From positions 20,765,611 to 20,829,610 of the forward strand of contig JAQFVV010000001.1 in NCBI GenBank assembly GCA_028023455.1: DNA of 64,000 nucleotides, written 5' to 3'. The position numbers and the translations under genes were made by a program. Below the pieces are notes generated by a model. That model saw only the letters and a program-made list of their open reading frames with translations, was not told the DNA's origin and ran no database searches. Numbering within the stretch: the first letter of the stretch is position 1; each line of letters opens with the position of its first letter. Below, piece after piece: positions 50,330 to 63,497 of this stretch. The stretch is from Epiperipatus broadwayi. Lineage: Eukaryota > Onychophora > Udeonychophora > Euonychophora > Peripatidae.

Positions 50330-50956
50330 TTAATTTTATTCTTTAACAGTAAAAATAGCATTAGCTTTTAAAAAATGAACAAATTTTCTAACAGCATTAA
50401 CTTTTTAAAATTTTAGATTCTCACTATAACATTTCCCATACAATAGCATTGTTGTTTAAAATTATCTAACCAAATAGAACTTTTGTAGCAAAATTATCAG
50501 TTGTTATCAAATATGATATAAAATTTTGATACAAGTGATGATTGTATTTGAAGAAATAATCCATTGTTTTACTTTACCCTAGAACTATTTACTGCAACTT
50601 TGAATAATCAATGGACATGAGATTGGATTGCTTAATAAATCTGATATTGGTCTTTGCCAGTGGGGATATAGGATTTGCAAGTACATCTAGCAGCCTTCTT
50701 GACTTTTTATATAATCTAAGCTAATGACATAAAACTCTATGAGTAATTCAAAGATTCCGAACTTAAAAATACATATCATGAGTCAAAAAATACTTGTAGT
50801 TAATTGCTGGCTTAGTATCCAATTAAAAACAAATTATCAAATGACTTTATAGCTTGGAAATTCATAAGAAATGACAGAACTGTATGTAATATATAACCCC
50901 AAGTTTCAGAGTCTTTTCATACTATCCACAATATCTAATCATTAAATATCACTTGA
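50330..50956. other. AT-rich region, no gene recognised
   Basis: No repeat or coding signal noticed between the SINE and the second retrozyme-like repeat. Confidence 0.4.
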
Positions 50957-51443
50957 GCACTATTCCCTATATTTACACAAGCTGTTAAAACAGAAGCAAA
51001 AATCTCCATACAGTAGTGCCACTCAGTGTAAGACAAAGTAATCAATTGATGCAAGAAAGTTTGTGCATGGAATCCCTATCTTGTGCCTACTTATCCAATA
51101 TCCTCACACTAGTTTTTAGCTTGTTACTTTCATCAGTGAAAAGCCTTGGATTTGAGAGCACTGCATCTAGATCTTAGGATCTAATGCATTCCTCTATCAT
51201 CCACCTTCTACCTTTTTAGTTAACTATAAAGCTATGAGTCAATATAAAAACACAATGTTTTCAACTTAAGCTCATTCACTTGTATCATTATATAGATCTG
51301 AATGCAGTTTAGCATTTATATATTTTAGTGTCTATGGTTCTTTAATAACAGCAATCATCATCATTCTATTGGGAAGGATTGGTATTAAATCACTAATCAT
51401 TACATAATCATTTCCTATACTTACACAAGCTTTTAAAACAGAG
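50957..51443 (-). mobile_element. Retrozyme-like repeat, copy 2 (inverted orientation)
   Basis: Same family as copy 1 on the minus strand, again with direct terminal repeats: TTACACAAGC ... TTAAAACAG occurs at 50,972 and 51,421, a period of ~449 bp. It abuts copy 3 head to head at 51,443/51,445. Confidence 0.7.
51093..51151 (-). ncRNA. Hammerhead ribozyme motif, repeat copy 2
   Basis: Minus strand: ATCCAA/TTGGAT outer stem I, intact CTGATGA (51,136-51,130), stem II AGT/GCT, then AAAAC instead of GAAAC, palindromic ACTAGT and GTG at the cut site. Stem II differs from copy 1 by an A-U for G-C exchange that keeps pairing. The GAAA and cut-site changes suggest inactivity. Confidence 0.6.
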
Positions 51444-51444
51444 G

Positions 51445-51992
51445 TAGTCTAGGGATACTGGATAAGTAGACACTAGATGGGGATTTTATGCACAAACCTT
51501 CCATCCATTGATTACTCTGGCTTGCACTGGGTGACACTACTGTATGGAAAAGTTTTGCCTATGTTTTAATAGCTTATGTAAGCCAAGGAAATGGTTATCA
51601 TACAATGTTACTGGTTTAAGGCAATCCTGCCTAATAGGATGGTGGAGACTGTGATTATTAAAGAACCATAGATATTGAAGTGAGTTCAAATCTATATGAT
51701 TATACGAGTAAATAATCTTGAATTGAAAACATTATTGTGTTTTAATTTTGAATTCATAGTTTTATAATAACTAAAAAGGTGGCTGCTAGAGGGTTGCATT
51801 AAATTCTAAAATTTGGGTGCAGTACTCTCAAATCCAAGACTCCTCACTGATGAAAATAACAAGCTAGAAACTAGCCTAAGAATATTGGATGACTTGGCAC
51901 TAGATAGGGATTTTCTCCACAAGCCTTTTGGCATTCCTTGATACTCTGGCTTGCACTAGATGGTACTATGGAGAGTTTGCCTCTGTAATATC
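51445..51992 (+). mobile_element. Retrozyme-like repeat, copy 3 (period ~427 bp)
   Basis: Starts at AGTCTAGGGATACTGGAT, i.e. at the position of the hammerhead cleavage site and 3' strand of stem I, and runs through a second full hammerhead (51,832-51,890) to about 51,992. The distance between the two cut-site positions (51,449 and 51,876) gives a 427-bp monomer. Confidence 0.7.
51832..51890 (+). ncRNA. Hammerhead ribozyme motif, repeat copy 3
   Basis: ATCCAA/TTGGAT outer stem I, intact CTGATGA (51,847-51,853), intact GAAAC (51,867-51,871), but stem II is weak (AAT/GCT) and the cut-site triplet reads GCC rather than GUC. Across the three copies each core element is intact in at least one, so the ancestral unit can be read as a full type I hammerhead. 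Confidence 0.65.
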
Positions 51993-52079
51993 TAATCATA
52001 TAAGACAAGTATCCCCCTTATATAGTTTACAATCAAATTAAATCAGATTGAAACACTTTAAAATATTGAAATATCAAGT

Positions 52080-53020
52080 CAGTAGAATAAATAGAGTAAT
52101 AAAAAATGCCTAAAGAGCTTAATAGTCTTGGTCTACACTCTGTCTCCACCCTCTACCTTCAAAAATCCATTTCCCTTTTGTGCTCAACATGCTTAAAATT
52201 GCCAAACCTCAATCTTCCAGTGGTTGTCGATCCTACTGATACTCCACCTCGACTTATAAGTAAATGGATGGATGAGATCTGGAATCAAGTCAGTATAGCC
52301 ATGAATCCCAGCCAACTAGCCCTTGATGCTAAAAAGTCTTTCTGGACTGTCTACAAATTAAAGTACCAAGATCAAGCTCCGACTCAAAATGTATAGAGGT
52401 TTTCCAACAAAGCCTTGATCCAAAATTGAATCACTTATATGTTGAATCCAAACACATTGACTTTCTTCTTAAGCTCAGTCTGGCTTCTCTTCCCACCAGT
52501 TGCTCTCTTATGGCCAGGAGGGGTTTCTCAAATATTGGACCCTGGTAACAGCTCTGCCACTCAGGTGATGGGACCATAGCCCACCTATTATACATGTGCT
52601 CACCTTCTCTCCTATCAGGAACTTCATCATTAACAAAGTTGTCCTATCAATTCAATTCAAAACATGATCAAACAGGAAACCTAAGCATCCATCACACTGT
52701 CCATCTTCTTGACCTTCATCTTATGGCTAACCAGATGCAAATTAATGTTTGGACATTTTAAAAATACTCCACTTCAGATTTACATCAAACTACTCACACA
52801 GGCTAAAGTCAGAGACTCAGCCCTTATACCTCAGCTGTTACACAGAGACACTTGGGGAAAATATTGAGTTTCCAAATGAATAACCCACCATGAACATCAG
52901 GACTGTGCAGAATGTGTTCCTTTTTTAGACTGTATGTCTTAAATACAATGTAAACCTTTCAGTGTACAAAGAACACTTCATGTTTAAATAAAACATTTTT
53001 TAAAAATAATAATAATATAG
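52080..53020 (+). pseudogene. Decayed non-LTR retrotransposon C-terminal fragment
   Basis: A frame of 96 codons at 52,106-52,393 (PRLISKWMDEIWNQ, LDAKKSFWTVYKLK) is followed, in shifted frames, by a segment reading CHSGDGTIAHLLYMC near 52,560-52,600. The C-x8-H-x4-C spacing fits the second half of the zinc-knuckle found at the end of many LINE polyproteins. The block is less AT-rich than its neighbours and ends in an AATAATAATA tail at about 53,010, consistent with a 3' end. Clade not determined; the first frame itself has no motif I can name. Confidence 0.45.
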
Positions 53021-54469
53021 TTATGGGATAATTATGTGCAAATCCAATGCTTACCCTAAAAAGTTTAATTACCAGGAATTAATCTGAATATTTATTAAAA
53101 GAACATATCTTCATTGATTACTCAGATATATGATAGGTGGCTAAGCAGTATAGTAATTCAATAGATTTCTTCTTCTAATGCATAGGTTGAATAACTTGGA
53201 AAACCATGTGACACTTTATTTCGTATTAAATTATTAAATAAATAAGTAATTAAATATAACACAATTTAATATCCAAAAACATGAGAATGGTTGAGAAATA
53301 TTTCTTTAATTACTTCATCACCCCTATCCCCCATTATATTTTCAAAAAATATCACACTAACTTTTATTCTCTTATTTTAAAAGAAACTGTTAATCTTTTT
53401 AAAATGATTGTAATAGTTTATTTTAAAATAAAACAATAAATGGTAAAAATTTCTAAGAACTTCATAATTAATTTTTTGCATTAAAAATATAAAGATTCTA
53501 AGACATTGTTGTTTTAGGATAATTTGAGTATAATTACGAAATAATTATAATTATCTAAAAATATATTTTTTATAATCAATAAAAATGATTAGCATGTTGG
53601 AATATATACATATACAACTAACATGTATAATTTTATGAATAAAACATTTGACATTTTTTATTTGTCTGAAGGTTTGTAATTACTAACTTGTATTGTCTAT
53701 TTGTGTGTTATTATTAACAAGTTGTTTGTATTTGGAAAGTCTAAATAAAGTTTAAAATTTTCTATACATTCGCTCATAAATGATGAAAATAGTCCAACAT
53801 ATCACATCTTATTTGACATTTTTATTTTACATTTACAAGCTTGTTTTCAATGAAAACAGAAAACATATTGAAAGATGGAATACAATGAATACTATAATAC
53901 ATACATAACTAGAGAGATGTTTGTTTTCTCAAAGAAATAGATAATTGGATTATTTAGAACTCGTGAGTTGAAAGTGTGATGAAGTCATATCATTATTAAT
54001 TAATTAGTACCACCAGATTTTTGTATAAACTTAGAAAAACTAGATTAATTATCTTTAATACCATTTTTTATGCTCCTAAATATATTCTCTCTAACTAAAC
54101 TATCTCCAACACTACCGATTAAACACATAACAAATTAAAGTAAAACAATTCATACTTATTTGTTCTTGGAAGAGTATAACATCTTCATAACCCATTCACC
54201 TCTCATATTGAGGGATCTGGCTATTAAGCAGAATTCATCTGAATTAAATAAAAACTATGAATTAGACTTTGGCCATTAATTTAGGCTGTTTTTAATTTAT
54301 TTGTACAAAAAATTAAAATAATAATTAGTACAAATAATGAAATCAAACAAGTTTTTATTTAACAATAACTTAATAAATATATGCTTAACATTTAAATACA
54401 AGTATCTTGTCTATACGGAAATTAATGTAAATTAGAAGCGATTATCAGAATTTCAAACTCTTTATATCT
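53021..54469. other. AT-rich region, no gene recognised
   Basis: No repeat or coding signal noticed. Confidence 0.4.
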
Positions 54470-54761
54470 ATCCACTTTATCTTATACAACTGACACACAT
54501 GGCCACATACACGTGAAAGGATAAATGATCTCCAATATATGTATTTTGTGCTAAACAAGCACTCATCAGTTGGTGCAGATCACCATCTCCCATACATATA
54601 TATAATCAGTGATCAATTTAAATTAAGATAGCAAATCTTTAAACTTTAATGGACAGGCTTCAATCTTCTCCACCCTCCAACTCTTCAGTCATCCATATTA
54701 TTGAAAATCTTTTTTACATGTATGTGGTCATGCATGTCAGTTGTATAAGTTAAAGTGGATA
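54470..54761 (-). mobile_element. Palindromic dispersed repeat, copy A
   Basis: The outer ~42 bp are inverted (ATCCACTTTA ... TTATACAACTGACA at 54,472 and its complement ending at 54,761). The interior carries one hammerhead (54,499-54,580) and a middle segment (TTTAATGGACAGGCTTCAA ... ATTGAAAATCTT) shared with the palindrome at 61.3-61.7 kb. The second ribozyme-bearing arm has been lost here. Confidence 0.75.
54499..54580 (-). ncRNA. Hammerhead-like motif, dispersed repeat copy A
   Basis: Minus strand: CTGATGAG (core intact, 54,569-54,563), stem II TGCT/AGCA, then CAAAA where CGAAA is inferred, a stem III arm TACATAT, a ~22-base loop and GTATGTG. Stem I is only partly complementary. Confidence 0.55.
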
Positions 54762-57316
54762 TCTGTAGGGAACTTGAAAATATGAGTTCAATTTTTTTCT
54801 AATTTAAAATATATGCTTGATACAAACAATATTTACAATTAAATGCTTATTTCTTCAATATCTCTTCTTCCAATTAAGTTCTCCCCTCAATCTCTGTTTA
54901 CATCATAAAGCCTGACATCCTCTTTTAATGATTCTTAAGTAAATTTAAAGTATTTTTTTCATTATTTTAAAAATATATGATTTAAAAGATTTCTACTAGA
55001 TATCACATTGCCTTTAAAATAAGGAATTTTCTTTTTGTATTTCTTTTTTCAAAAATATTAATTTTGGTTCTTAATCAATCTAAATAAATGCTAATGATTA
55101 ATTTGTTTGGTGTATATGATAGATTTTCTGTTGAACAGTATATGTGTGTTAGACAGATCTCTATTATTGTTGCTGTATTCTCAGCATTAATAATGCTATT
55201 TGTAATGGTGAAAGCATGCAAACAAATAACATTTTGTATGTAAAACTAACTTCAATCTGAGAGCTGATATTTTTTAATGCTAACTTTACTTCCATAATGA
55301 GTAAGTAGACATTCATGTTTTTTTATCTAAATCCCAAACTTTCTTTAAACAAGAAAACATTCATTGGTAAAATTCAGTAATCATATCTCTGTTGGGGTTT
55401 GTATATAATATTTTTATAATAAGAAGGATGACTTAAAGCCCCCAAATGATTTGCACTTCTAAATATAGCAGTGGGAAATTTGTATCTTTAACTACATCCA
55501 ATAACACAGAAGATTTGTCTAATGCCAAGGTGAGTGCTATACATTAATCCGTGGCAAGTTATCTCTTTCAAAATCAGCCAGTTACATGACATCATCTTTG
55601 ACTCATTTATTTTGGAAACCAACACAATTTGATATTTAAACAATATTCTTTTAAGGTGTGCTTGTCTATATTTTGCCTAATGAATTTTATATTACATCAA
55701 TATATTTTCACCAATCTCCAAATTCTTAGCATGACATGTTTGCCCATCTAATTAATAATAAAAAGGGAACATTGTTGTTTACTTCCCATTATAAAACATA
55801 CATACTTTTGCTGGTCAACATTTTATTTGATGGTAGAGAAATTTTAATATTATTCCTACCATTAAAATGTAAAAAGTATTATTATTCGGCATGCACATAC
55901 ATACACATATATAAATATTTAATTTTATTCATTTAAATCAATCTATTTATATTCCAGTGATATGTATTTTTTTCTTGGAAATTATTTATTAAGCTTCTGC
56001 TGTGAAAAATTTATTTCACATTTTAAATAAAAAATGGCATTAATTCAATCTTAAAAAAAGAAATGAGAATAAGTATTTATTATTGTATTTAAATTCATTT
56101 TATTGCTAGTTTATACTGAACTTATATGGATCTATATTCTTTAGTCTTCAAATAATCTTTTAAATGTGGACAAGTTTTCTCAAGTATCAAAGATACTTTA
56201 ACTCAAATTACTAAAATTGTTTGGCATGAATATTTTAATTTCATATCATACATAATTGATTATTAAGTCTAAAATAAACATGTTTGCATTTATATTTTTT
56301 CATAACATATAATAAACATCATATAAAGCTTTCTAATAAGGTACACAAATATATTAATTATAAAAATAATAAAACAATAATCTTTAAATTTATAAAACTT
56401 TACTTAGTGTATATCTTAGTTTTTTTTATATATATATACATATGTTTGATACCTAGAAAAAACAGATCTAGCTAAATTTTCATTAAAACATTATCTTATT
56501 GATGATTTATAAAGTCTTTTAAATGTTGCTTATTAACTTTCTCCAACAAAGGATTCTGTTATACACCCTGTTAAAATACACTATACCTTTAGTCAGTAAT
56601 AAAGTAATAAATCATTTTCTTAATTAATTATTATAAGAAAATTGATGCTCATTGCAAAGAACTTGTTATTGTTATTGTATTCTTTTAATATTTTTTGTAT
56701 TATTATATTGTTAATAAATTAATTATATTTGTTAATTATATGGTTTTTGCTATTAATTGGTTAATCTCATTATCTATTAATTTTATAAATAAATATGATC
56801 ACATAATTTTATAATTATTATTTAAAACACATTGCTTCATAAAAAAAGTTGTTCATTATTTTATATGAATATACCATCCTTATCTTAATATTTAGTTTTT
56901 AAGATATAAATATAACAAAATGTCCTTAGTTATTTAATCATATCAGTGATAATAATTTATAATGTTAAAGAGTTAAAATTTTAAGCATACTATTTATTAT
57001 ATTTGAATATTAGAACCCCGAGATAATTTTAAATTAAATTTGTCTGATAAGTTTAGAACAATCTTGCTAGCCAAACATTCAAGTGTTATAAAATTTATTT
57101 ATTTATTTAAATCTACAGTCATACTTTATACAACCCTAAGATATTAGTCTTATTAGAGATAGATACATATCTGTACAGTGATTTCATAAAATAATAATTA
57201 TTTATTATAAAGGGCCTTATAAAGTAACAATCGGAGTGCTTTTTAAAAGAATAAGCAGGAGAGAGTAAGATCGGTAGTTGGGGCACCAATCCTCATTTAA
57301 TCATCCAATCATTTTC

Positions 57317-57317
<1 letters not shown>
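54762..57317. other. AT-rich region, no gene recognised
   Basis: Short frames at 55,736 and 56,284 look like chance AT-rich frames. A short TA tract is at 56,428-56,438. Confidence 0.4.

Positions 57318-57405
<88 letters not shown>
57318..57405. repeat. (TA)n microsatellite, ~88 bp
   Basis: Uninterrupted alternating TA, with no recognisable element at either side. Confidence 0.98.
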
Positions 57406-57407
<2 letters not shown>

Positions 57408-59683
57408 CATTAAAAAATTATTTTCAAATAATTTTTGTAACTAACTAAATCTTTATTTTATAATTTTGATTGAATAGGTATTATATATTTTTGAAGAAGT
57501 TTTTTTTTTAATTTCTGATATAAATTTTAATTAAAGTTTATGCTTTTATTTTATATTATATTTAGATTTATATATGTAAAAGAAAAACATGTTGTTTTCT
57601 ATTTTCAGTTATAACAAATTAGAAGATTAAAATGTTTATAATCAGTAGGAGTAATAATTCCCTCTACAAATGTAAAAGCATATTCTAAAAACAATTTGTA
57701 AAACATATTTTTTGTAGAAGCAAAAGATTGAAAACAGATGCAAATCTATATAAGAAATAGGTTTTAGTTATAGTTGCAGTTATAGTTCAAAGTTGCATAA
57801 ATTAAAAAATTGTAGTAATAAAAAACAGCTCAGATAATTTTGTTGGTCTAAAATACTGCCCAAAATGAATGGATAGAAAGAAGACTATCCCTGAATCAAT
57901 TGCTTACCTGCTTCTGGAGTTAAAGCTATTTTAGCTATCAGTAAATGCTGCTAATCTATAGATATAACGAGTATTTTTATCAATTTAAGCTATATAAAAT
58001 TTAGGAAGATACACACAAATATAAATAAATAATTACGTATTAAAGCTGACTATGTGAGTCTTAATTAGTTGGCTTGAAAATCAATATTTAAAAAATGTGT
58101 ACATCAAGAAGAACTTTTATAGCGCTAACTAAAATTCTGAAGATATTTTATTTTAAATGCATGATTTGTCATATGATTTATTATATTTTAATAATGTATA
58201 ATTTATTATTATATTTTTGTTAAGATATATTTAAAGCTAACTATAAAATATTTAAAGCACTTATAAATAAGCATTTGTAATTATCAAATTATTTCTATCT
58301 GTTTACTTATATTATAAATGACATTGATTTGTCAAATGTATTTTTTGAAATATTGCTCTAAATATTATGCTGCCACTGGAAAATAATAATTAACTTTCCA
58401 AATATTTAAAATTCTTGATTAGAAAATATAAAAGAAATGAAAACTTTTATATGGCAACATTCTAAAAAATTAAATAATTTTTCAATATATCTTCACGTTT
58501 AACATGTAAATAAAAAAAATTATTATTTCATTTATTAAATATGCTATGGGTATTTATTTGATTGTTTTATTCTTACTGACTTATTTATTATATCTCTGTG
58601 ACAAAGCTCTTTCATTTTCATGAGTTTGATTGGAATAAATGAAAGTTTTTAAGAAAAAAGGTGTTGTTTTGAAAATAAATGTTTTTACTTTATGAATACC
58701 TTATTTATTGCTAAAAAATATAATTAGCTACATACATATATAAATAAATTAAATAGTGCATTCTGTTAAATATAGAATTTTAACTTGGTATATAATTAGT
58801 CAGTATCACATTTAACTCAAATGTGTTAGTTATATAAATATTTATGATCATTCCATTACAATGTACATATAAAAACACTATAATATTTAACCAGATGATT
58901 GAAACCATAAATCTTTGATGCACTTTTATATAATTAAATATTAATAATTGTTGTAGATTTATCAAATTATACAATAAAAATCTTTGAGAGTTATGGACTT
59001 GCGTATATATATATATATATATGTAATATACAGATCAATATATATATCAAAATACAGTACAATTTATATAAATTATATTCTTTTAGAAATACTTTCGACT
59101 ATACACTTTGTAGTCTTTATCAACTATATAACGTTGAATAATCAAAACGAGACAACCCTTAACAATACCCATAGTTCAATTCAGATTTCCCACAATTCTG
59201 TTATCTTAACATTTGATGACTGGCGATTCATTAACATTTGACGATTTCTTGAAATCAACATAGCCTCTTTTATTTTACGTTTATATATATATAATTAAAT
59301 ATAAAAATTATTTTTCTTAGTTTCTGTTAGATTCACTACATCCATTTAATTTTTCTAATTAATTTGCTCATGATTTCCAAGTCTTTAATATATTTCTTGT
59401 TCACTTATTCCTTATACATTCCAAATTCCAAAACTCATAGTCCATTTCAATAACTATTTCTATTTTTACATGATTTACCTATAATAATATTATTTTTAAG
59501 ATTTTTGAGCATCAAAATGGTTATACAAATAAAAATCTAAGTTGTATCTCAATGTCCATCTGACCGATAAGGTTTAGAAAACCATATCAGGAATTAAACT
59601 ACTATTAGCAGAAAATATTTTACAGTCCCAAAGAATAAAACTTTCCTCTAATATTCATATATTTACAAGATAAGTTACAGTCT
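57406..59683. other. AT-rich region, no gene recognised
   Basis: Short (TA)n at 59,004-59,022. GTTATAGTT words repeat near 57,768-57,790. No coding signal. Confidence 0.4.
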
Positions 59684-60210
59684 TATGCAGGAATAAAAGG
59701 AATCCTCTTATTCCTATGACTCAAATGCTTATATATGAGCAAATCTGAAGTACTGGCAAAGAAAGCATGATGATGGAACAGTCACTTTAAATTACTATAT
59801 ATGATGTCTGAATGAATGACATCGGTGAATTTACTAAATGTCATTCCAACTAAAACTTAATAATATGTAAATAAGCATTTATTTTATATAGCTTATGTAA
59901 ACAATTGTATTACAGTCAAATATCAGTCTTTCATGCTAATTGTGCATACGCTTTGCGAGTGTTAATAATAAATGAATACTTTCTCACCAATACAAGATAT
60001 AGTATTTATGCAGGAATAAAAGGAATCCTCTTATTCCTATGACTCAAATGCTTATATATGAGAAAATCTGAAGTACTGGAAAAGAAAGCATGATGATGGA
60101 ACAGTCACTTTAAATTACTATATATGATGTCTGAATGAATGACATTGGTGAAATTATCTAGAATTTACTAAACGTCATTCCAACTGAAACTTAATAATAT
60201 GTAAATAAAC
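59684..60210 (+). repeat. Direct duplication, ~190 bp copies with 323-bp offset
   Basis: 59,684-59,875 and 60,007-60,210 are nearly identical (TATGCAGGAATAAAAGG ... ATATGATGTCTGAATGAATG ... AATAATATGTAAATAA); the second has a small insertion (ATTATCTAG) near its end. Each contains a hairpin AGGAATAA/TTATTCCT. The unique ~130 bp between them suggests a dimeric or tandem origin. I see no hammerhead core. Confidence 0.85.
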
Positions 60211-61270
60211 ATATACTAATCCATAGTTGATTTCTTTCTGCAGTGAACTAAATAGATATGGAATGTTATTTAAAATCTCATCAACAAATTTACAACAACC
60301 CATGATCATTGCATTCATCTGCATCAAAGTAGAATTTAATAGCAACATATCTATAAAGATGTATACAAAAACCAATCATGAGCCATATATTCAATGAATG
60401 GTTAATCTATGTGCTACAGTGGCAGAGTCAACAGATTTAATAAAGCCCCCCCCCCCCCAGTAAATCTATTTCCTGCTTGGATTTTCTACAGATTCATTTA
60501 TGCATTTTATTTAAATAGTTAATCTGTCTAAAATATCTATGTGCTAAATAAATGTCAAATTTATAAATCAAATAAATTGATTTGATTAATACATTAAAAA
60601 ATTAAGATTATAAATAACATTTTAAAATGTCTTCTATTAATGTCAGCACAAATTTAAATAAATTTTATCTTAAATTTAATTTGTCAGAAATTTTTTTATG
60701 TTTTTGTCATCATTCAAATAGATGAAACTAATTAATTTTATATTTATTTAAACTTACAAAATTAATACCGACTTTATAATAAATATTGGTTTAAGATTAT
60801 AAACAAAATTGGGGGGGGGGGCATTTTATCAGCACTAATGAAGATTGGAAAACATGATTCATGACTTTGTTTCTTGTTTGTGTATACATTTGTGTAGGAC
60901 TTCGCAAACAATATACCATATAATTACTTAATAAAACAATGATACACTTTTCATTTTTAACTGCTTCTATGATTTTTCTTATATGAGATTTGTGAACATT
61001 AATTAATTATTAAAAGAAATTTAATAAGTTGTTTTTAAAATATTAAAGTTATTTTACAGATTAAATCATCTAGAGCATTATATTGATCTTATCACTTTGG
61101 TACCCAAATTTTACATTTATTCTTAACCAAAAGGTCATATAGTTATTTTATAAAGCAATTAGTACATACTTTAGATTTCTTGATGTCAAGATATTAAAAA
61201 TATAATTATGTAAATTAATACACTGTATAGACTTACACACACCTGCACATATAAAATGTAATATAAGGGA
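60211..61270. other. No gene; C-run and G-run noted
   Basis: AT-rich DNA with a pure C run near 60,446-60,459 and a pure G run near 60,811-60,821. Nothing else recognised. Confidence 0.5.
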
Positions 61271-61329
61271 TTATAATCAGACTTTCACACAAGCCTCAAC
61301 TCTCCATGCCATCTCATATTGCTAAACCA

Positions 61330-61413
61330 CCTGATCATACACATGTTGAAAAAATAAATAATTATCAATATATGTATTTTATGCTAAACCAACAATCATC
61401 AGAGTTAGTCTAG
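61330..61413 (-). ncRNA. Hammerhead-like motif, copy B
   Basis: Minus strand: CTGATGA intact (61,402-61,396), stem II TGTT/AGCA (one G-U-type pair lost relative to other copies), TAAAA in place of GAAA, stem III arm TACATAT, GTA cut triplet, TGATCAGG as 3' stem I. The 5' stem I strand is altered. Confidence 0.5.
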
Positions 61414-61610
61414 ATTACTATCCTCACACATATATGCAATCAGTGCTCAGCTTTATATTAAGATAGCCAATCTTCATGCTTTAATGGACAGGCTTCAAAC
61501 TATTTCAACCCACAACTCTTCATCCATCCATTTCATTGAAAATCTTATGAAGATTGGCTATCTTAATATAAACCTGAGCACTGATTGCATATATGTGTGA
61601 GAATAGTAAT

Positions 61611-61692
61611 CTGGACCAACTGATGATTGCTGGTTTAGCATGAAATATGTACATTGGTGATTATTTATCTTTTCAACATGTGTATGATCAGG
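61611..61692 (+). ncRNA. Hammerhead ribozyme motif, copy C (best core of family)
   Basis: CTGATGA (61,620-61,626), stem II TGCT/AGCA with loop GGTTT, intact GAAA (61,642-61,645), stem III beginning TATGT paired with ACATGTG across a ~25-base loop, GTA triplet (61,682-61,684) and TGATCAGG pairing with CTGGACCA as stem I with bulges. Both core strings are intact. Here stem III is a closed hairpin rather than palindromic, so a single molecule could fold. Confidence 0.68.
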
Positions 61693-61745
61693 TGAATCAG
61701 CAATATGAGATGGAATGGAGAGTTGAGGGTTGTGTGAAAGTCAGA

Positions 61746-63497
61746 ATTTGAATCTCTTATATTAAAATATAATTGTAAGAGGAAAAACTTTATTAGATTC
61801 ATCATATAAATCATATAAAAATATCAATTTATCCACATTATTTTAAGGCAAACTTTAGCATGGGTTTTAAATAAGTAGCAGACCCCAATTTGGTTATGAT
61901 TATTGGACAAATAAAAACACAATGGTGAAACAAAATAGACAAGATATTAAAATGTTTTAGAAAAAGCATCTACTGCAGAAAAGATTAAAATTTGCATGAC
62001 AACATATCAAATAAATTGATAAAAAAAGTGACACATGTGAATATATTGTGTTCTACAGATGGTTTATCCAGCCATCATAAAAAAGTCTGCTTTTTAAAAA
62101 TGACTGCATTATATATCTATTGAATTAAATATTTTCATGGATTATTGTTATAATAAAGAATTGAAATGACAGATAATATTCATGTAAATAGAAAATAACC
62201 TTTAACCTTTGATGTTACCAAGAAACTATCAATTACTACTAATTAATAATCACTGAAGCCAAAACAGTTTTTTTTTTCCATTAAACCTACAGCAACTCTT
62301 TTGCTTGGGTTTTATTGAAGTAAAAGTAGTCTTCTTTTACATAAAAAGCATCCTCTGTTACTTCAATTTCAAGCTGTTATATGAATTTAAACCCAGAAAG
62401 CTATTTTATAGGTGCGAAAATGTGAAAGACTTTTCTGACATTCTGAAATTATTTTAAACTTTTCCAGAAAGTTGTATATGTTGACTAAAATATTTTCATA
62501 GATTGTTTTTGTAATAAAAAATGGAAATAGGAGATAATATCCATGTAAATAGAAAATAACCATTAAACTTGGATATTACCAAGAAATTATCGATTACTAC
62601 TAACTGACAACCCCTAAGGTGTGTGTATATATATGTAGCCAATTTTAAATGTAATATATCTTATATTGTGATCTTTATAATATCTAAAATAACATTAATA
62701 TATTTCATTAAACACTTCTGTTTCTCAGATGCTTACTGATATATTGCAGTCTTAAATTTTGATATTTAGGTTTCTACTATCTATTTTATTTATTTAAATT
62801 TGCTCAAAAGAAAATATCTACATAATGAAAATACATCTTAAACATGAACATAGTATATAAATATGTTTTCATTTATATATTTTACATTATCATAAGTACT
62901 TACATCTTTTCTAACTCTATTGTATCAATTAATAGAACATTGAAATATATAAATATTTTTTCTTTTTGCCTGCTTGATAATATACCACTGAATACAAAAA
63001 ATATTTTATGATTATTTAAAAGTTTGTATTTGTTTATTAATTTTATTATCTTGTATGAACTAACAAGATTTTAGGATATGTCTCATTTTCATACTTTTAT
63101 GTCTATAGAAAATTTTTAAATCAGTTTATGATTATATTTTTTATATCCAAACCAAATAAGTTTTAATTAGCACTAGAATATTTTATATTTTAGAAACTAA
63201 TGAAAGTAAATTCTAATTTAGATTATAATTTATTGTGTGATCTCCTTTACTTAATTTATGTGCTTAGTGAAACTATTAAAGCTCATACTTTTATATGTAT
63301 AATGGGTATCCTAAAATTATAGGTATTGCAATTGATGCTATATATATTTTAAACATTCAAAATTAAAAAGTTAATAAATTTAATTCAGATTATCTAAAAA
63401 ATTGAATTTTCTTTTCAGGAAATTAAAACTTACAAATTGTAATGAAGCTAAGGATTTCTCTTTCGTACACATGTATACGAAATATATATAATATAAA
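61746..63497. other. AT-rich region, no gene recognised
   Basis: Two related stretches, about 62,130-62,240 and 62,490-62,610 (AGATAATATTCATGTAAATAGAAAATAACC), form a diverged direct repeat ~360 bp apart. No coding signal. Confidence 0.45.

Larger units (their letters stand above)
61276..61745. mobile_element. Palindromic dispersed repeat, copies B and C
   Basis: Arms of about 200 bp (61,276-61,482 and 61,550-61,745) are reverse complements with moderate divergence, around a ~65-bp middle containing TTTAATGGACAGGCTTCAA. Each arm carries a hammerhead-like motif pointing outward. One arm end reads GAATTTGAATCTC, a decayed form of the B-box-like end of copy D. Confidence 0.85.
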
